Below, one piece after another: positions 53,099-62,160 of a stretch of 64,000 nucleotides of DNA; the stretch's first letter is position 1, and the number at the start of each line of letters is the position of its first letter. Below the pieces are notes generated by a model, which worked only from the letters and a program-made list of their open reading frames with translations, was not told the origin of the DNA and did no database searches. The DNA comes from Buttiauxella sp. A111 (GTDB lineage: Bacteria > Pseudomonadota > Gammaproteobacteria > Enterobacterales > Enterobacteriaceae). Where the stretch lies: NCBI RefSeq assembly GCF_014189855.1, contig NZ_BJFN01000005.1, forward strand, positions 124,001-188,000. The letters are read 5' to 3'. The position numbers and the translations under genes are program-made.

Positions 53099-53725
53099 TC
53101 AGATATATAACGCGCGGACAATCATAAAGTGGCCCGCAAAGTAACAGGCAGCAGCGATGGCGCTGTCACCGGTAAAGCGGTGGCGATAATGGCTACCTAA
53201 CCAAACAATATTACCCAACAGCAGCAGTGTCGCGCCGACAAAGGCCGAGAAGCTTGGGCGTGTTGGCAAGTAGAAATACAGCTCACCCGCGAGCCACACC
53301 ATCACTAGCGTCATACCGATAAACGTCAAAATCGGCCAGCGGAACGTGTCGAGACGCGTCCAAATGACCGCCACCAATAATGCCCCGACAATTAACAAAA
53401 CCAGCGGCAAAGGCCAGAACAAACTAAAGGTCATCTGGCTGGCAAAATAGAGGGTATACAGCAGGTGTGAGAGGAAAAATGCCCCGATTGCGTACAGCAT
53501 GCGCTGAGTTGGCAGCAACGTTAGCGCGTCGCCCAGTAGTGTTGCCAGAAGGCCGGCAACAATTAAATATCCCGTCGCGTTAAACATCGGAGCTTGCCAG
53601 GCCAGCAGCAGCAAAAGCAAAAGGGTGACGGGTTTAAAGACCCAGCGTTGCCAGGTTGGACCACGATAGGAGGCGTCTACATATAGCCATCCGGAAAAGA
53701 ATACAGCGATAAAAGACCAAAGCAT
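53099..53725 (-). CDS. yhhN: YhhN, TMEM86/lysoplasmalogenase-family membrane protein
   Basis: A 208-residue polytopic inner-membrane protein with about eight segments, the same length as E. coli YhhN. The family includes eukaryotic lysoplasmalogenases; the shared acidic residues appear in [10 protein letters not shown] and WLAGELYFY. The bacterial reaction is not proven. Nothing in the neighbourhood adds a clue beyond conserved synteny with zntA and yhhM. Confidence 0.9.
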   Translation of the reverse strand: MLWSFIAVFFSGWLYVDASYRGPTWQRWVFKPVTLLLLLLLAWQAPMFNATGYLIVAGLLATLLGDALTLLPTQRMLYAIGAFFLSHLLYTLYFASQMTFSLFWPLPLVLLIVGALLVAVIWTRLDTFRWPILTFIGMTLVMVWLAGELYFYLPTRPSFSAFVGATLLLLGNIVWLGSHYRHRFTGDSAIAAACYFAGHFMIVRALYI

Positions 53726-53856
53726 GGCGAGTCCTTTTTAAATTTATCGTACTCAAAGCACGACTCTACTGTCAGTCTAGTAGCCAGCGTCGGTGGATGA
53801 CAACGCCACAGCGTGCAGGGTATTCTTAAAAGTGCCTGACAAATCGAGATAAATCC

Positions 53857-54213
53857 ATGAGTAAAATGCCACTTTTCTTCATTGCCGTCGTGGCGATCAT
53901 CGTCGTTGCAGCATCGTTTCGCTTTGTGCAGCAGCGCCGCCAGAATGCGGAAAATGATGCGGCCCCCGTGATGCAAAGAAACGTCCAGGTCACGACAAAA
54001 CGTGAAACGCCGACCAATGAAAGACGCTCACGGCAACGCCAGGTGACTCCGGTTGAAGATACGATGCGCTATGAGATCTGGTTTCGCCCACAAAGCGGAG
54101 GCCTGGAGCTGAAAATGCGAGTAACGGCAGGGCAATACCACTCGGTGAGTGTAGGTGACAAAGGAACCTTACAGTACAAGGGGACGCGCTTTGTTGGTTT
54201 CATCCCCGAGTAA
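53857..54213 (+). CDS. yhhM: YhhM, DUF2500 membrane-anchored protein
   Basis: A 118-residue protein with one N-terminal membrane segment (MPLFFIAVVAIIVVAASF) and a soluble C-terminal part with RRSRQRQVTPVEDTMRYEIWF and SVGDKGTLQYKGTRFVGF, which is the DUF2500 pattern. E. coli YhhM is 119 residues. No function is known. It is transcribed divergently from yhhN. Confidence 0.87.
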   Translation: MSKMPLFFIAVVAIIVVAASFRFVQQRRQNAENDAAPVMQRNVQVTTKRETPTNERRSRQRQVTPVEDTMRYEIWFRPQSGGLELKMRVTAGQYHSVSVGDKGTLQYKGTRFVGFIPE

Positions 54214-54232
54214 TAACAGGCTATTTTATTTG

Positions 54233-54310
54233 CCATTTTTGACCTGGGCAGTGCTCGGAATCCTCACGTACTACGTGTACGCTCCGGTTCCTCCGCGCTG
54301 TCCGTGTCCA
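54233..54310. repeat. structured repeat-like intergenic element
   Basis: An imperfect long inverted structure between convergent yhhM and yhhL: CAGTGC (54249-54254) pairs with GCGCTG (54295-54300), GGAA with TTCC inside it, and TGGGCAG-like with CTGTCCG-like outside, around the central CACGTACTACGTG. I have the impression that this sequence type recurs between enteric genes but cannot name the family. Confidence 0.5.
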
Positions 54311-54357
54311 AACTGGCTGCAACAATAACGCCTGTTGGCACTGACACCGCTCTAAGT

Positions 54358-54627
54358 TTATTTGCCCTGACGGAGTTTTTTCTGCCACACCAACAATTCA
54401 AATACACCAAAGATGAAAATCTTAATTTGTTGAGCACGACTCAGCGGCGGGGCGTCTTTCGGTTGGGTCGATTTCAACAACGCCAATTGCATCCCGTGCA
54501 TCAACACGGTGAAGACCAGCGCGACGTTAACAAAGATATTCAGCGGCCGCGGGAACGGATGGAAAATATTCAATAACAAAAATCCCCAGACGCCCAGCAT
54601 CAGCAAGCGGCCTATATTAATTAGCAT
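54358..54627 (-). CDS. yhhL: YhhL, DUF1145 small membrane protein
   Basis: An 89-residue inner-membrane protein with two hydrophobic segments (GRLLMLGVWGFLLLNIF and NIFVNVALVFTVLMHGMQLALL) and a basic tail, the DUF1145 family. It follows rsmD with an 11-nt gap in the same direction, so it is likely cotranscribed, as in E. coli. Function unknown. Confidence 0.87.
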   Translation of the reverse strand: MLINIGRLLMLGVWGFLLLNIFHPFPRPLNIFVNVALVFTVLMHGMQLALLKSTQPKDAPPLSRAQQIKIFIFGVFELLVWQKKLRQGK

Positions 54628-54638
54628 GTCGTCGCTCC

Positions 54639-55214
54639 TTAAATTTCACGACTAAATAAACGGTAAGCGACCTGTCCTGCGACTTTTTCACGATGCAGCG
54701 ACCAGCTTGCTGGTACCGCGGGCATGCCGTTTTCAACTTCGCTTTCAACATAAATCAGTGCTTCATCCGCCAGCCAGCCATTGCTCTCTAACAGCGCTAA
54801 TGTCTCGTCCAGTAACCCTTTACGGAATGGCGGATCAACAAACACGATGGTGTGCGGTTCGCCAGGCTGCGCCAGGAAATTGAGCGTATTGGTGTTCACC
54901 ACTTTTCCATTGGCCGCTTTTAGCGTGGCGAGATTTTTTTGCAGCTGTTGTGAAACATGGCGGTCCATCTCCAGCAGCGTGGCGCGGGTAGCGTAACGCG
55001 ATAAGGCTTCAAGCCCCAGCGCACCGCTTCCGGCAAAACAATCCAGCACAGTGGCGTCAACCATCATGGGTGCCAGCCAGTTAAACAGAGTTTCACGCAC
55101 CCTGTCCGTCGTTGGACGCAGGCCTGGGCTGTCAGGGACGGGCAGTTTACGGCCGCGCCATTGGCCACCAATTATACGGATCTGGCCTGCGCCAGTAGTT
55201 TGCGGTTTTTTCAT
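54639..55214 (-). CDS. rsmD: 16S rRNA (guanine-966-N2)-methyltransferase RsmD
   Basis: A 191-residue SAM-dependent methyltransferase that modifies G966 of 16S rRNA in assembled 30S particles. It begins with GQIRIIGGQWRGRKLPVPDS, has motif I VLDCFAGSGALGLEALSR and the catalytic VFVDPPF (NPPY-type) motif. It is a few residues shorter at the C-terminus than E. coli RsmD (198). ATG 55214 gives the E. coli start; GTG 55223 would add three residues. Divergent from ftsY. Confidence 0.94.
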   Translation of the reverse strand: MKKPQTTGAGQIRIIGGQWRGRKLPVPDSPGLRPTTDRVRETLFNWLAPMMVDATVLDCFAGSGALGLEALSRYATRATLLEMDRHVSQQLQKNLATLKAANGKVVNTNTLNFLAQPGEPHTIVFVDPPFRKGLLDETLALLESNGWLADEALIYVESEVENGMPAVPASWSLHREKVAGQVAYRLFSREI

Positions 55215-55373
55215 GAGACTCACTGCGATGCAATTTCTTGCCGTCTAGTGTAACGGTGTGTGTAAAGCGGGGAAAGTGATAGACTAATGCATTCATTGAT
55301 AATTATTTTCAGTGCCCGTGGCAAGCTCAATCGGGCCTGTGCCATGAATTAACAGCGAGGAGTGTGTTCGCAA

Positions 55374-57005
55374 ATGGCGAAAGAGAAAAAACGTGGCTTT
55401 TTTTCATGGCTAGGCTTTGGCCAGAAAGAGCAGGCTTCTGAACAAGAACCAGAACAAAAAGTAGCTGAAGAACAATCGGTTGTAGAAGAAGCTGTTGAGC
55501 AGGTTACTGAGCCTGAACAACCGCAAGCGACCGAAGAAACTGCACAGCCAGAAGAAGCAAAGCCAGAAATCCAAACTGAGGTTCAACCTGAAATTCAGCC
55601 AGAAACGCTGACTGATGTTGAACCCGTTGTGCTTGATAAGCACGAAGAACCAGAAGCCTTCGCAGAAGAGATCGTCGACGTCACTGAAAAACTCGCTGAA
55701 AGCGAAGTGCAGGTGGCTGAGCCAGAAATCACCCCAGAGCCTGAGCCAGAAGTCACGGCGCAAGTTGCTGTTGAGCATGAAGAATTACCGGTTCAGGAAG
55801 ATCTCACACCTGAGATTGTGCAGGAACAGCAGGCAGAAGAGTGGCAGCCAGAACACGAACCTGTGGTGGTTGAAACTGAGGTTGAAACTGAGGTTGAAAC
55901 GTTTGTTGAACCTGAAGAAGTTGCCATTCTTGCGGTAGAAGACGTTGTTGTCGAAGAAGAGCTGATTGAAGCGATTCCTGTTGCCGCCGTTGCCGCTGAA
56001 GACCTGCCGGTCGAGCTGGAACCAGAAGAAGCCGAAGAAATTCAGGCTGAAGAAGAGCTCCAACAAGAACAAGAGAAACCCACCAAAGAAGGTTTTTTTG
56101 CGCGCCTCAAACGCAGCTTAATAAAGACCAAACAGAACCTCGGTTCCGGATTTATCAGTCTATTCCGCGGCAAGAAAATCGATGATGATCTGTTTGAAGA
56201 GCTCGAAGAGCAGTTGCTTATCGCCGATGTCGGTGTCGAAACAACGCGCAAAATCATCGCCAATCTGACAGAAGGTGCGAGCCGCAAAGAGCTGCGTGAC
56301 GCCGAAGCGTTATACGGCCTGCTGAAAGAAGAAATGGGCGAAATTCTGGCGAAAGTCGATGAGCCGCTGAAGGTTGAAGGCAAAACCCCGTTTGTTATCT
56401 TAATGGTGGGCGTCAACGGGGTGGGTAAAACCACGACCATCGGCAAACTGGCGCGTCAGTTCCAGCAAGAAGGCAAATCTGTCATGCTGGCTGCGGGCGA
56501 TACGTTCCGTGCCGCAGCGGTTGAGCAGCTCCAGGTTTGGGGCCAGCGCAATAACATTCCGGTGGTCGCTCAACACACGGGTGCCGACTCCGCGTCTGTG
56601 ATTTTCGATGCGATTCAGGCGGCGAAAGCGCGCAACGTTGATGTTCTTTTGGCGGATACCGCCGGGCGCTTGCAGAACAAAGCGCACCTGATGGAAGAGC
56701 TGAAGAAAATCGTCCGTGTCATGAAAAAACTGGACGTAGACGCACCGCATGAGGTTATGCTCACTCTCGATGCCAGCACGGGTCAGAACGCGATTAGCCA
56801 GGCTAAATTGTTCCATGAAGCCGTTGGATTGACAGGCATTACGCTAACCAAACTGGATGGTACAGCCAAAGGCGGCGTGATTTTCTCCGTTGCCGATCAG
56901 TTTGGTATTCCGATTCGCTACATTGGCGTCGGCGAGCGTATTGAGGACTTGCGTCCGTTTAATGCGGGCGATTTTATTGAGGCACTTTTTGCCCGAGAGG
57001 ATTAA
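55374..57005 (+). CDS. ftsY: signal recognition particle receptor FtsY
   Basis: A 543-residue SRP receptor GTPase, about 46 residues longer than E. coli FtsY (497). Residues about 1-20 (MAKEKKRGFFSWLGFGQK) bind membrane; residues 20-235 are an extended Glu/Pro/Val-rich acidic A domain with several degenerate repeats, where the extra length lies; the N domain begins near KPTKEGFFARLKRSL; and the G domain has GVNGVGKTTT (346-355), DTFRAAAVEQL, DTAGR and TKLDGTAKGG. It docks ribosome-SRP complexes at the Sec translocon. ATG 55374 is chosen. First of the ftsYEX operon. Confidence 0.97.
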   Translation: MAKEKKRGFFSWLGFGQKEQASEQEPEQKVAEEQSVVEEAVEQVTEPEQPQATEETAQPEEAKPEIQTEVQPEIQPETLTDVEPVVLDKHEEPEAFAEEIVDVTEKLAESEVQVAEPEITPEPEPEVTAQVAVEHEELPVQEDLTPEIVQEQQAEEWQPEHEPVVVETEVETEVETFVEPEEVAILAVEDVVVEEELIEAIPVAAVAAEDLPVELEPEEAEEIQAEEELQQEQEKPTKEGFFARLKRSLIKTKQNLGSGFISLFRGKKIDDDLFEELEEQLLIADVGVETTRKIIANLTEGASRKELRDAEALYGLLKEEMGEILAKVDEPLKVEGKTPFVILMVGVNGVGKTTTIGKLARQFQQEGKSVMLAAGDTFRAAAVEQLQVWGQRNNIPVVAQHTGADSASVIFDAIQAAKARNVDVLLADTAGRLQNKAHLMEELKKIVRVMKKLDVDAPHEVMLTLDASTGQNAISQAKLFHEAVGLTGITLTKLDGTAKGGVIFSVADQFGIPIRYIGVGERIEDLRPFNAGDFIEALFARED

Positions 57006-57007
57006 CC

Positions 57008-57676
57008 ATGATTCGCTTTGAACACGTTAGTAAGGCCTATCTCGGCGGGAGGCAAGCGTTGCAGGGAGTGACTTTCCATATGCAACCAGGCGAGATGGCT
57101 TTTCTGACCGGTCACTCAGGAGCTGGGAAAAGTACCCTGCTCAAGCTTATCTGCGGTATTGAGCGGCCAAGTGCCGGCAAGATCTCTTTTGGCGGTCATG
57201 ACATTAGCCGCCTCAAGAGCCGCGAAGTGCCGTTCCTTCGTCGCCAGATTGGTATGATCTTCCAGGATCACCATTTGTTGATGGACAGAACTGTGTACGA
57301 CAACGTAGCTATCCCGCTGATTATCGCGGGTGCTAGCGGCGAAGATATTCGCCGCCGCGTCAGCGCGGCACTGGATAAAGTCGGCCTGCTCGATAAAGCG
57401 AAGAATTTCCCAATCCAACTCTCGGGTGGTGAACAACAGCGCGTGGGTATTGCACGTGCTGTGGTGAATAAGCCTGCGGTACTGCTGGCGGATGAACCAA
57501 CCGGTAACCTTGATGACGCGCTCTCGGAAGGGATTTTACGTCTGTTCGAGGAATTTAACCGCGTTGGGGTGACGGTTCTGATGGCGACGCACGATATGGG
57601 GCTGATTTCTCGCCGTAACTATCGCATGTTGACCCTAAGTGACGGCCATTTGCATGGAGGCCTGGCAGGTGAATAA
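57008..57676 (+). CDS. ftsE: cell division ATPase FtsE
   Basis: A 222-residue ABC-type ATPase. Walker [10 protein letters not shown] is at residues 35-43, the signature LSGGE at 138-142, and Walker B LLADEP at 159-164. With FtsX it forms a septal-ring complex that activates periplasmic amidases through EnvC. It begins 2 nt after the ftsY stop and overlaps ftsX by 8 nt. Confidence 0.97.
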   Translation: MIRFEHVSKAYLGGRQALQGVTFHMQPGEMAFLTGHSGAGKSTLLKLICGIERPSAGKISFGGHDISRLKSREVPFLRRQIGMIFQDHHLLMDRTVYDNVAIPLIIAGASGEDIRRRVSAALDKVGLLDKAKNFPIQLSGGEQQRVGIARAVVNKPAVLLADEPTGNLDDALSEGILRLFEEFNRVGVTVLMATHDMGLISRRNYRMLTLSDGHLHGGLAGE

Positions 57677-58724
57677 ACGCAGCGCGCTCAATCACATAAA
57701 GCGCTTCAGCAACAAGCTGGATAAAATCAACTCGCTGAATAAGTTAGGGGATTTAGGCCGTTCGGTGAAAAAACGCGGCAAAGGTCCTCAGTCGAAAAGC
57801 AAATCTCTTAAGGGCGGCGTGAATGAGCAGTTCCGCTATGCCTGGCAGGGTGCTTTGCAGGATTTGCGCAGCAAGCCATTAGCCACTTTCCTGACGGTCA
57901 TGGTTATTGCCATCTCCCTGACGTTACCTAGCGTGTGCTACATCGTTTACAAGAACGTCAATCAGGCCGCCACGCAGTATTATCCTTCCCCACAAATCAC
58001 GGTTTATCTCGATAAAGCGCTTGATGACAATGCCGCGCAGCAAGTTGTGGGCGCGATTCAGGCGGAAGAGGGCGTCGATAAAGTTAATTATCTCTCGCGT
58101 GACGAAGCGCTTGGCGAGTTCCGCAACTGGTCGGGCTTTGGTGGCGCGCTGGATATGCTGGAAGAAAACCCGCTGCCTGCTGTCGCTGTGGTGAATCCAA
58201 AACTTGATTTCCAGACTACCGACCATCTGAATACTTTGCGCGATCGCGTGGCGCGGATAAACGGTGTCGATGAAGTCCGTATGGATGACAGTTGGTTCGC
58301 CCGTCTTGCCTCGCTGACAGGTCTTGTGGGCCGCGTGGCTGCAATGATTGGTGTTCTGATGGTTGCGGCGGTGTTTTTGGTGATTGGTAACAGCGTGCGC
58401 CTGAGCATCTTTGCTCGTCGCGATACCATCAACGTGCAAAAACTGATTGGTGCCACTGATGGATTTATCTTGCGTCCGTTCCTGTATGGCGGTGCGCTGT
58501 TAGGGTTTAGCGGCGCGTTCCTGTCGCTTATCCTGTCCGAAATTTTGGTATTACGTTTGTCCTCTGCGGTGACTGAAGTCGCACAAGTGTTTGGCACTAA
58601 GTTTGATCTCACAGGCTTAGGATTCGACGAATGTCTTCTGCTGTTGCTGGTTTCATCCATGAGCGGCTGGTTGGCAGCCTGGATCGCAACTGTGCAACAT
58701 TTACGTCGTTTTACCCCAGAGTAA
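57669..58724 (+). CDS. ftsX: cell division membrane protein FtsX
   Basis: A 351-residue inner-membrane partner of FtsE. A basic cytosolic N-terminus (about 1-75) is followed by the first membrane segment ([20 protein letters not shown]), the periplasmic EnvC-binding domain, and three C-terminal segments ([21 protein letters not shown] onward). The GTG start at 57669 overlaps ftsE and gives [13 protein letters not shown] like E. coli. The cytosolic N-terminus is the least conserved part. Confidence 0.95.
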   Translation: MNKRSALNHIKRFSNKLDKINSLNKLGDLGRSVKKRGKGPQSKSKSLKGGVNEQFRYAWQGALQDLRSKPLATFLTVMVIAISLTLPSVCYIVYKNVNQAATQYYPSPQITVYLDKALDDNAAQQVVGAIQAEEGVDKVNYLSRDEALGEFRNWSGFGGALDMLEENPLPAVAVVNPKLDFQTTDHLNTLRDRVARINGVDEVRMDDSWFARLASLTGLVGRVAAMIGVLMVAAVFLVIGNSVRLSIFARRDTINVQKLIGATDGFILRPFLYGGALLGFSGAFLSLILSEILVLRLSSAVTEVAQVFGTKFDLTGLGFDECLLLLLVSSMSGWLAAWIATVQHLRRFTPE

Positions 58725-58861
58725 AATTTTTTTGGTATACTTGTCCCCTGCTACGAAGTACCCGTCAGCAGGGGATACGCTCCCACCTCGGTTTGTGTTT
58801 CTCCTGCCCAGTTTCATAGCTCTGTCACATTTTGTGTGTAATACATGCACAGCTTTACAGT

Positions 58862-58888
58862 GAACTTGTGGATAGCATCACTGTCTGA
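58862..58888 (+). promoter_or_regulatory. sigma-E promoter of rpoH (P3)
   Basis: GAACTT (58862-58867) and TCTGA (58884-58888) match the sigma-E consensus exactly with a 16-bp spacer, and correspond to the E. coli rpoH P3 promoter. TGTGGATAG inside it is close to a DnaA box, as in E. coli, where DnaA represses P3/P4. Other rpoH promoters should lie in 58725-58860. Confidence 0.88.
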
Positions 58889-58981
58889 GTTTACTGTGAG
58901 TGGTACGGTTTGGCGCTTGACGTGGAGTCAGGTGCAGCACGGTGTAGCAACCTGTACGTTAGTCTCTAAGAGAGGGTTTGA

Positions 58982-59836
58982 ATGACCAAAGAAATGCAAA
59001 ATTTAGCTCTAGCCCCTGTTGGTAACCTGGAATCTTATATCCGGGCCGCTAACTCCTGGCCGATGTTAACGGCTGAGGAAGAGAAGGAGCTGGCTGAAAA
59101 GCTGCATTACCAGGGCGATCTGGAAGCAGCGAAAAGGCTGATCCTGTCTCACCTGCGCTTTGTTGTTCATATCGCTCGTAATTATTCGGGCTATGGCTTA
59201 CCGCAGGCTGACTTGATTCAGGAAGGTAACATCGGCCTGATGAAGGCTGTACGTCGCTTTAACCCTGAAGTGGGTGTCCGTCTGGTGTCGTTTGCCGTGC
59301 ACTGGATCAAAGCTGAAATTCACGAATACGTTCTGCGTAACTGGCGTATTGTGAAAGTGGCAACCACAAAAGCACAACGTAAGTTGTTCTTTAACCTGCG
59401 TAAAACAAAACAACGTCTGGGTTGGTTCAACCAAGATGAAGTTGAAATGGTCGCCAACGAGCTGGGTGTTTCCAGCAAAGATGTCCGTGAGATGGAATCT
59501 CGCATGGCGGCGCAGGACATGACGTTTGACATGGGCAATGACGACGACTCAGACAGCGCGCCAATGGCTCCAGTGCTATTCTTGCAGGATAAGTCTTCTA
59601 ACTTTGCCGATGGCATCGAAGACGACAACTGGGAATCACACGCGGCTGATAAACTCAGCGATGCGATGATGGGCCTGGATGAGCGTAGTCAGGATATTAT
59701 CCGTGCACGTTGGCTTGATGAAGACAACAAAAGCACGCTGCAAGAACTCGCCGACCGCTACGGCGTCTCCGCTGAGCGTGTACGCCAGCTTGAAAAGAAC
59801 GCCATGAAAAAACTGCGCATGGCTATCGAAGCGTAA
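58982..59836 (+). CDS. rpoH: heat-shock sigma factor RpoH (sigma-32)
   Basis: A 284-residue alternative sigma factor, the same length as E. coli RpoH. Region 2 ([38 protein letters not shown], with core-binding and -10 recognition parts) and region 4 ([27 protein letters not shown]) are intact, and the RpoH box [10 protein letters not shown] is present near residues 131-140. In E. coli its translation is held back by mRNA structure over the start region until heat melts it; high sequence identity suggests the same here. Confidence 0.97.
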   Translation: MTKEMQNLALAPVGNLESYIRAANSWPMLTAEEEKELAEKLHYQGDLEAAKRLILSHLRFVVHIARNYSGYGLPQADLIQEGNIGLMKAVRRFNPEVGVRLVSFAVHWIKAEIHEYVLRNWRIVKVATTKAQRKLFFNLRKTKQRLGWFNQDEVEMVANELGVSSKDVREMESRMAAQDMTFDMGNDDDSDSAPMAPVLFLQDKSSNFADGIEDDNWESHAADKLSDAMMGLDERSQDIIRARWLDEDNKSTLQELADRYGVSAERVRQLEKNAMKKLRMAIEA

Positions 59837-59851
59837 GTTCTTCAGTTAGAC

Positions 59852-59880
59852 AAAAAAACCGCCTTCAGGGGCGGTTTTTT
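59852..59880 (+). terminator. rpoH terminator
   Basis: AAAAAACCGCC and GGCGGTTTTTT pair as a perfect stem around a TTCAGG-type loop, 16 bases after the rpoH stop, followed by a T-run. A classical intrinsic terminator. Confidence 0.93.
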
Positions 59881-60060
59881 TATGCCTGTCACTTTCCTGT
59901 TCACCTTGTGAAAAAATTGTTATTCCAAAAGCCGCAAATTCGGGTATGTTTTTAGCACGGAGTGCGGCGAAGGCCTGCGCGGTTATCTCCACCTCAAAAA
60001 TAAAACAGTGCCAAAACAACACAACAAATACCAATCACAACAAGAATGGGGATTCTCAGG

Positions 60061-61164
60061 ATGAACATGAAGGGCAAAGCATTATTGGCTGGTTGTATTG
60101 CGCTTGCGATGAGCAACGCGGCATTTGCTAAGGACATTAAAGTTGCGGTAGTTGGGGCGATGTCTGGCCCGGTTGCACAATATGGCGACCAGGAATTTAC
60201 CGGTGCAGAACAAGCGGTTGCTGATATTAATGCCAAAGGCGGTATCAAAGGCGACAAACTGGTTATCACCAAATACGACGATGCTTGTGACCCGAAACAA
60301 GCGGTAGCCGTCGCCAACAAAGTGGTAAACGATGGTATCAAATATGTCATCGGCCACCTGTGCTCCTCTTCCACTCAGCCTGCGTCTGATATTTACGAAG
60401 ACGAAGGTATTCTGATGATTACGCCTGCGGCAACGGCTCCGGAGCTGACCGCGCGTGGTTATAAACTGACAATGCGTACCACCGGTCTGGACTCTGATCA
60501 GGGCCCAACGGCCGCAAAATACATTCTTGAGCATGTAAAACCGAAAAACATCGCGGTCATTCATGACAAACAACAGTACGGCGAAGGTCTGGCTCGGTCT
60601 GTTCAGGACAACCTGAAAAAAGGCGGCGCGAATGTGGTGTTCTTTGACGGGATTACCGCAGGTGAAAAAGACTTCTCCACGCTGGTTGCGCGTCTGAAGA
60701 AAGAGAACATCGATTTCGTGTATTACGGTGGTTACCACCCAGAAATGGGTCAGATCCTGCGTCAGTCTCGCGCGGCTGGCCTGAAAACCCAGTTCATGGG
60801 GCCAGAAGGTGTGGCGAACGTTTCTTTGTCTAACATTGCCGGCGAATCTGCTGAAGGCATGTTAGTCACCAAACCGAAGAACTACGACCAGGTTCCTGCG
60901 AACAAACCTGTTGTAGATGCGATTAAAGCGAAGAAACAAGATCCAAGTGGTGCTTTCGTGTGGACGACTTATGCGGCACTGCAATCGCTGGCAGCGGGTC
61001 TGAACAAGTCAGAAGATCCTGCTGAAATCGCTAAATACCTGAAAGGCAGCTCGGTTGAAACCGTAATGGGGCCATTGAGCTGGGATGAGAAAGGCGATCT
61101 GAAAGGCTTTGAATTCGGCGTGTTTACCTGGCATGCGAACGGTACAGCGACCGACGCTAAGTAA
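60061..61164 (+). CDS. livJ: Leu/Ile/Val-binding protein LivJ
   Basis: A 367-residue periplasmic binding protein, as in E. coli. The signal peptide of about 23 residues (ending SNAAFA) precedes [19 protein letters not shown]; the ligand-binding [19 protein letters not shown] and [19 protein letters not shown] segments are nearly identical to K-12, including the C-C pair of the disulfide. It delivers Leu, Ile and Val to LivHMGF. The frame opens at 60046, but ATG 60061 is the correct start. The upstream 59881-60060 leader should contain an Lrp-responsive promoter. Confidence 0.96.
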   Translation: MNMKGKALLAGCIALAMSNAAFAKDIKVAVVGAMSGPVAQYGDQEFTGAEQAVADINAKGGIKGDKLVITKYDDACDPKQAVAVANKVVNDGIKYVIGHLCSSSTQPASDIYEDEGILMITPAATAPELTARGYKLTMRTTGLDSDQGPTAAKYILEHVKPKNIAVIHDKQQYGEGLARSVQDNLKKGGANVVFFDGITAGEKDFSTLVARLKKENIDFVYYGGYHPEMGQILRQSRAAGLKTQFMGPEGVANVSLSNIAGESAEGMLVTKPKNYDQVPANKPVVDAIKAKKQDPSGAFVWTTYAALQSLAAGLNKSEDPAEIAKYLKGSSVETVMGPLSWDEKGDLKGFEFGVFTWHANGTATDAK

Positions 61165-61167
61165 TTT

Positions 61168-61360
61168 TCCCCCTCACCCTAACCCTCTCCCTCAGGGAGA
61201 GGGGATGGTCCGGTTTCCTCTTTCTCCTCAGTGGGAGAGGGGATGGTCGGGTTTTCTCTTTCTCCTTCGTGGGAGAGGGGATGGTCCGGTTCCCCCACTG
61301 GGGAGAGAGAACTGATCGAGTGTTTTCTCCCTCTCCTGGGGGAGAGGGCCGGGGTGAGGG
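61168..61360. repeat. dispersed CCCTCTCC/GGAGAGGG repeat, copy 4 (expanded)
   Basis: The longest copy of the family: CCCTCACCCTAACCCTCTCC on the left, GGAGAGGGCCGGGGTGAGGG on the right, and between them a tandem of GGGAGAGGGGATGGTC(C/G)GGTT units about 48-50 bp apart (near 61195, 61233 and 61272). It fills the whole gap between the convergent livJ and panM genes and shows internal unit amplification. Confidence 0.75.
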
Positions 61361-61741
61361 CTACTTCTCCCAACCACCCGCCTGAGCTTTAAATCCTAAC
61401 ACCTGCATAAACGCCGTCATAACGCCGCGGTCTTCCACACCGACGTCGCTCATCCACCATCGGGTGATGTCAGGATTATTGCGAATCACCTCTTCCACTA
61501 AATATTGTCCAACGCCACGGCGGCGCGTAATTTCCCGCACCCGCAGCGAATCTAAAGCGCCTTCAGAATCAGCCAGTGTGACGCGAACCGCGCCCAGCAA
61601 CCTGTCGTTAAATTTTGCAGCGTAAATACGGTGAGTATCACTGAGGGTAAGAGAAGCGCTGGAATATTCCGGCCAGATCTTTGCAAGATCGATCTCATCT
61701 TGAGCACTACACTCAAACAGACGAATGATGGTGAGTTTCAT
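61361..61741 (-). CDS. panM: PanD maturation factor PanM
   Basis: A 126-residue GNAT-fold protein (E. coli PanM/YhhK is 127). It triggers self-cleavage of pro-PanD to the pyruvoyl aspartate decarboxylase and is part of the CoA-sensing feedback on pantothenate synthesis. The acetyl-CoA loop LRVREITRRRGVGQYLVEEV is intact, as is WWMSDVGVEDRGVMTAFMQVLGF. ATG 61741 gives MKLTIIRL as in E. coli; the longer frame to 61756 is not needed. It sits between livJ and livK on the other strand, as in K-12. Confidence 0.93.
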   Translation of the reverse strand: MKLTIIRLFECSAQDEIDLAKIWPEYSSASLTLSDTHRIYAAKFNDRLLGAVRVTLADSEGALDSLRVREITRRRGVGQYLVEEVIRNNPDITRWWMSDVGVEDRGVMTAFMQVLGFKAQAGGWEK

Positions 61742-62160
61742 AAGCGAGCTAACCAAAAAGCGGGAAAACCCCGAGTGTAACCAATTTATTTGCGTCAGAC
61801 GCTTTATCTTTTATCAGCCATATACCAGACGATTAATTTTTGCGTCAAACATATACCAGTTTGATAAGTGGTGGATTGAAAAATGGTCAGTATAAAACCC
61901 TAAAACCTAGTGTTTTATTCCGCTCTTTGTGTCGCTATTTTATGCTGAAAATGCTGCTTTTTTTTGTTTAACTATGAGTAAATACAGAATAATATCTTTG
62001 CTTAATAGCCTGAAAAATAGAGAGTTTAGCCTTAAATATTGTAAATTTTAACGCTAAGCCCTTAACGGCGCTCATAAAAATGGTTAAAGGTTAAAAAATG
62101 CACAGCATGCTTTTTAACCATAATAAAACCACAAAATCACGAGAAATGGGGATTCAAAGA
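61742..62160. promoter_or_regulatory. panM-livK divergent control region
   Basis: A 419-bp, A+T-rich gap without a gene. CATATACCAG occurs twice (61819-61828 and 61850-61859), exactly 31 bp apart, or about three helical turns, and TTTTGCGTC/TTTGCGTCA also repeats nearby. In E. coli livK is repressed by Lrp, which binds such phased A+T-rich repeats, so these are candidates. A run of TTTTTTTG and poly-A stretches at 61950-62095 precede the start; the frame opening at 62098 is only leader. Confidence 0.45.

Noticed and set aside
61168-61360. Repeated units that at first sight resemble a CRISPR array
   Set aside because: Units are palindromic GGAGAGGG modules with irregular spacing and no unique spacers, and no cas gene is near.
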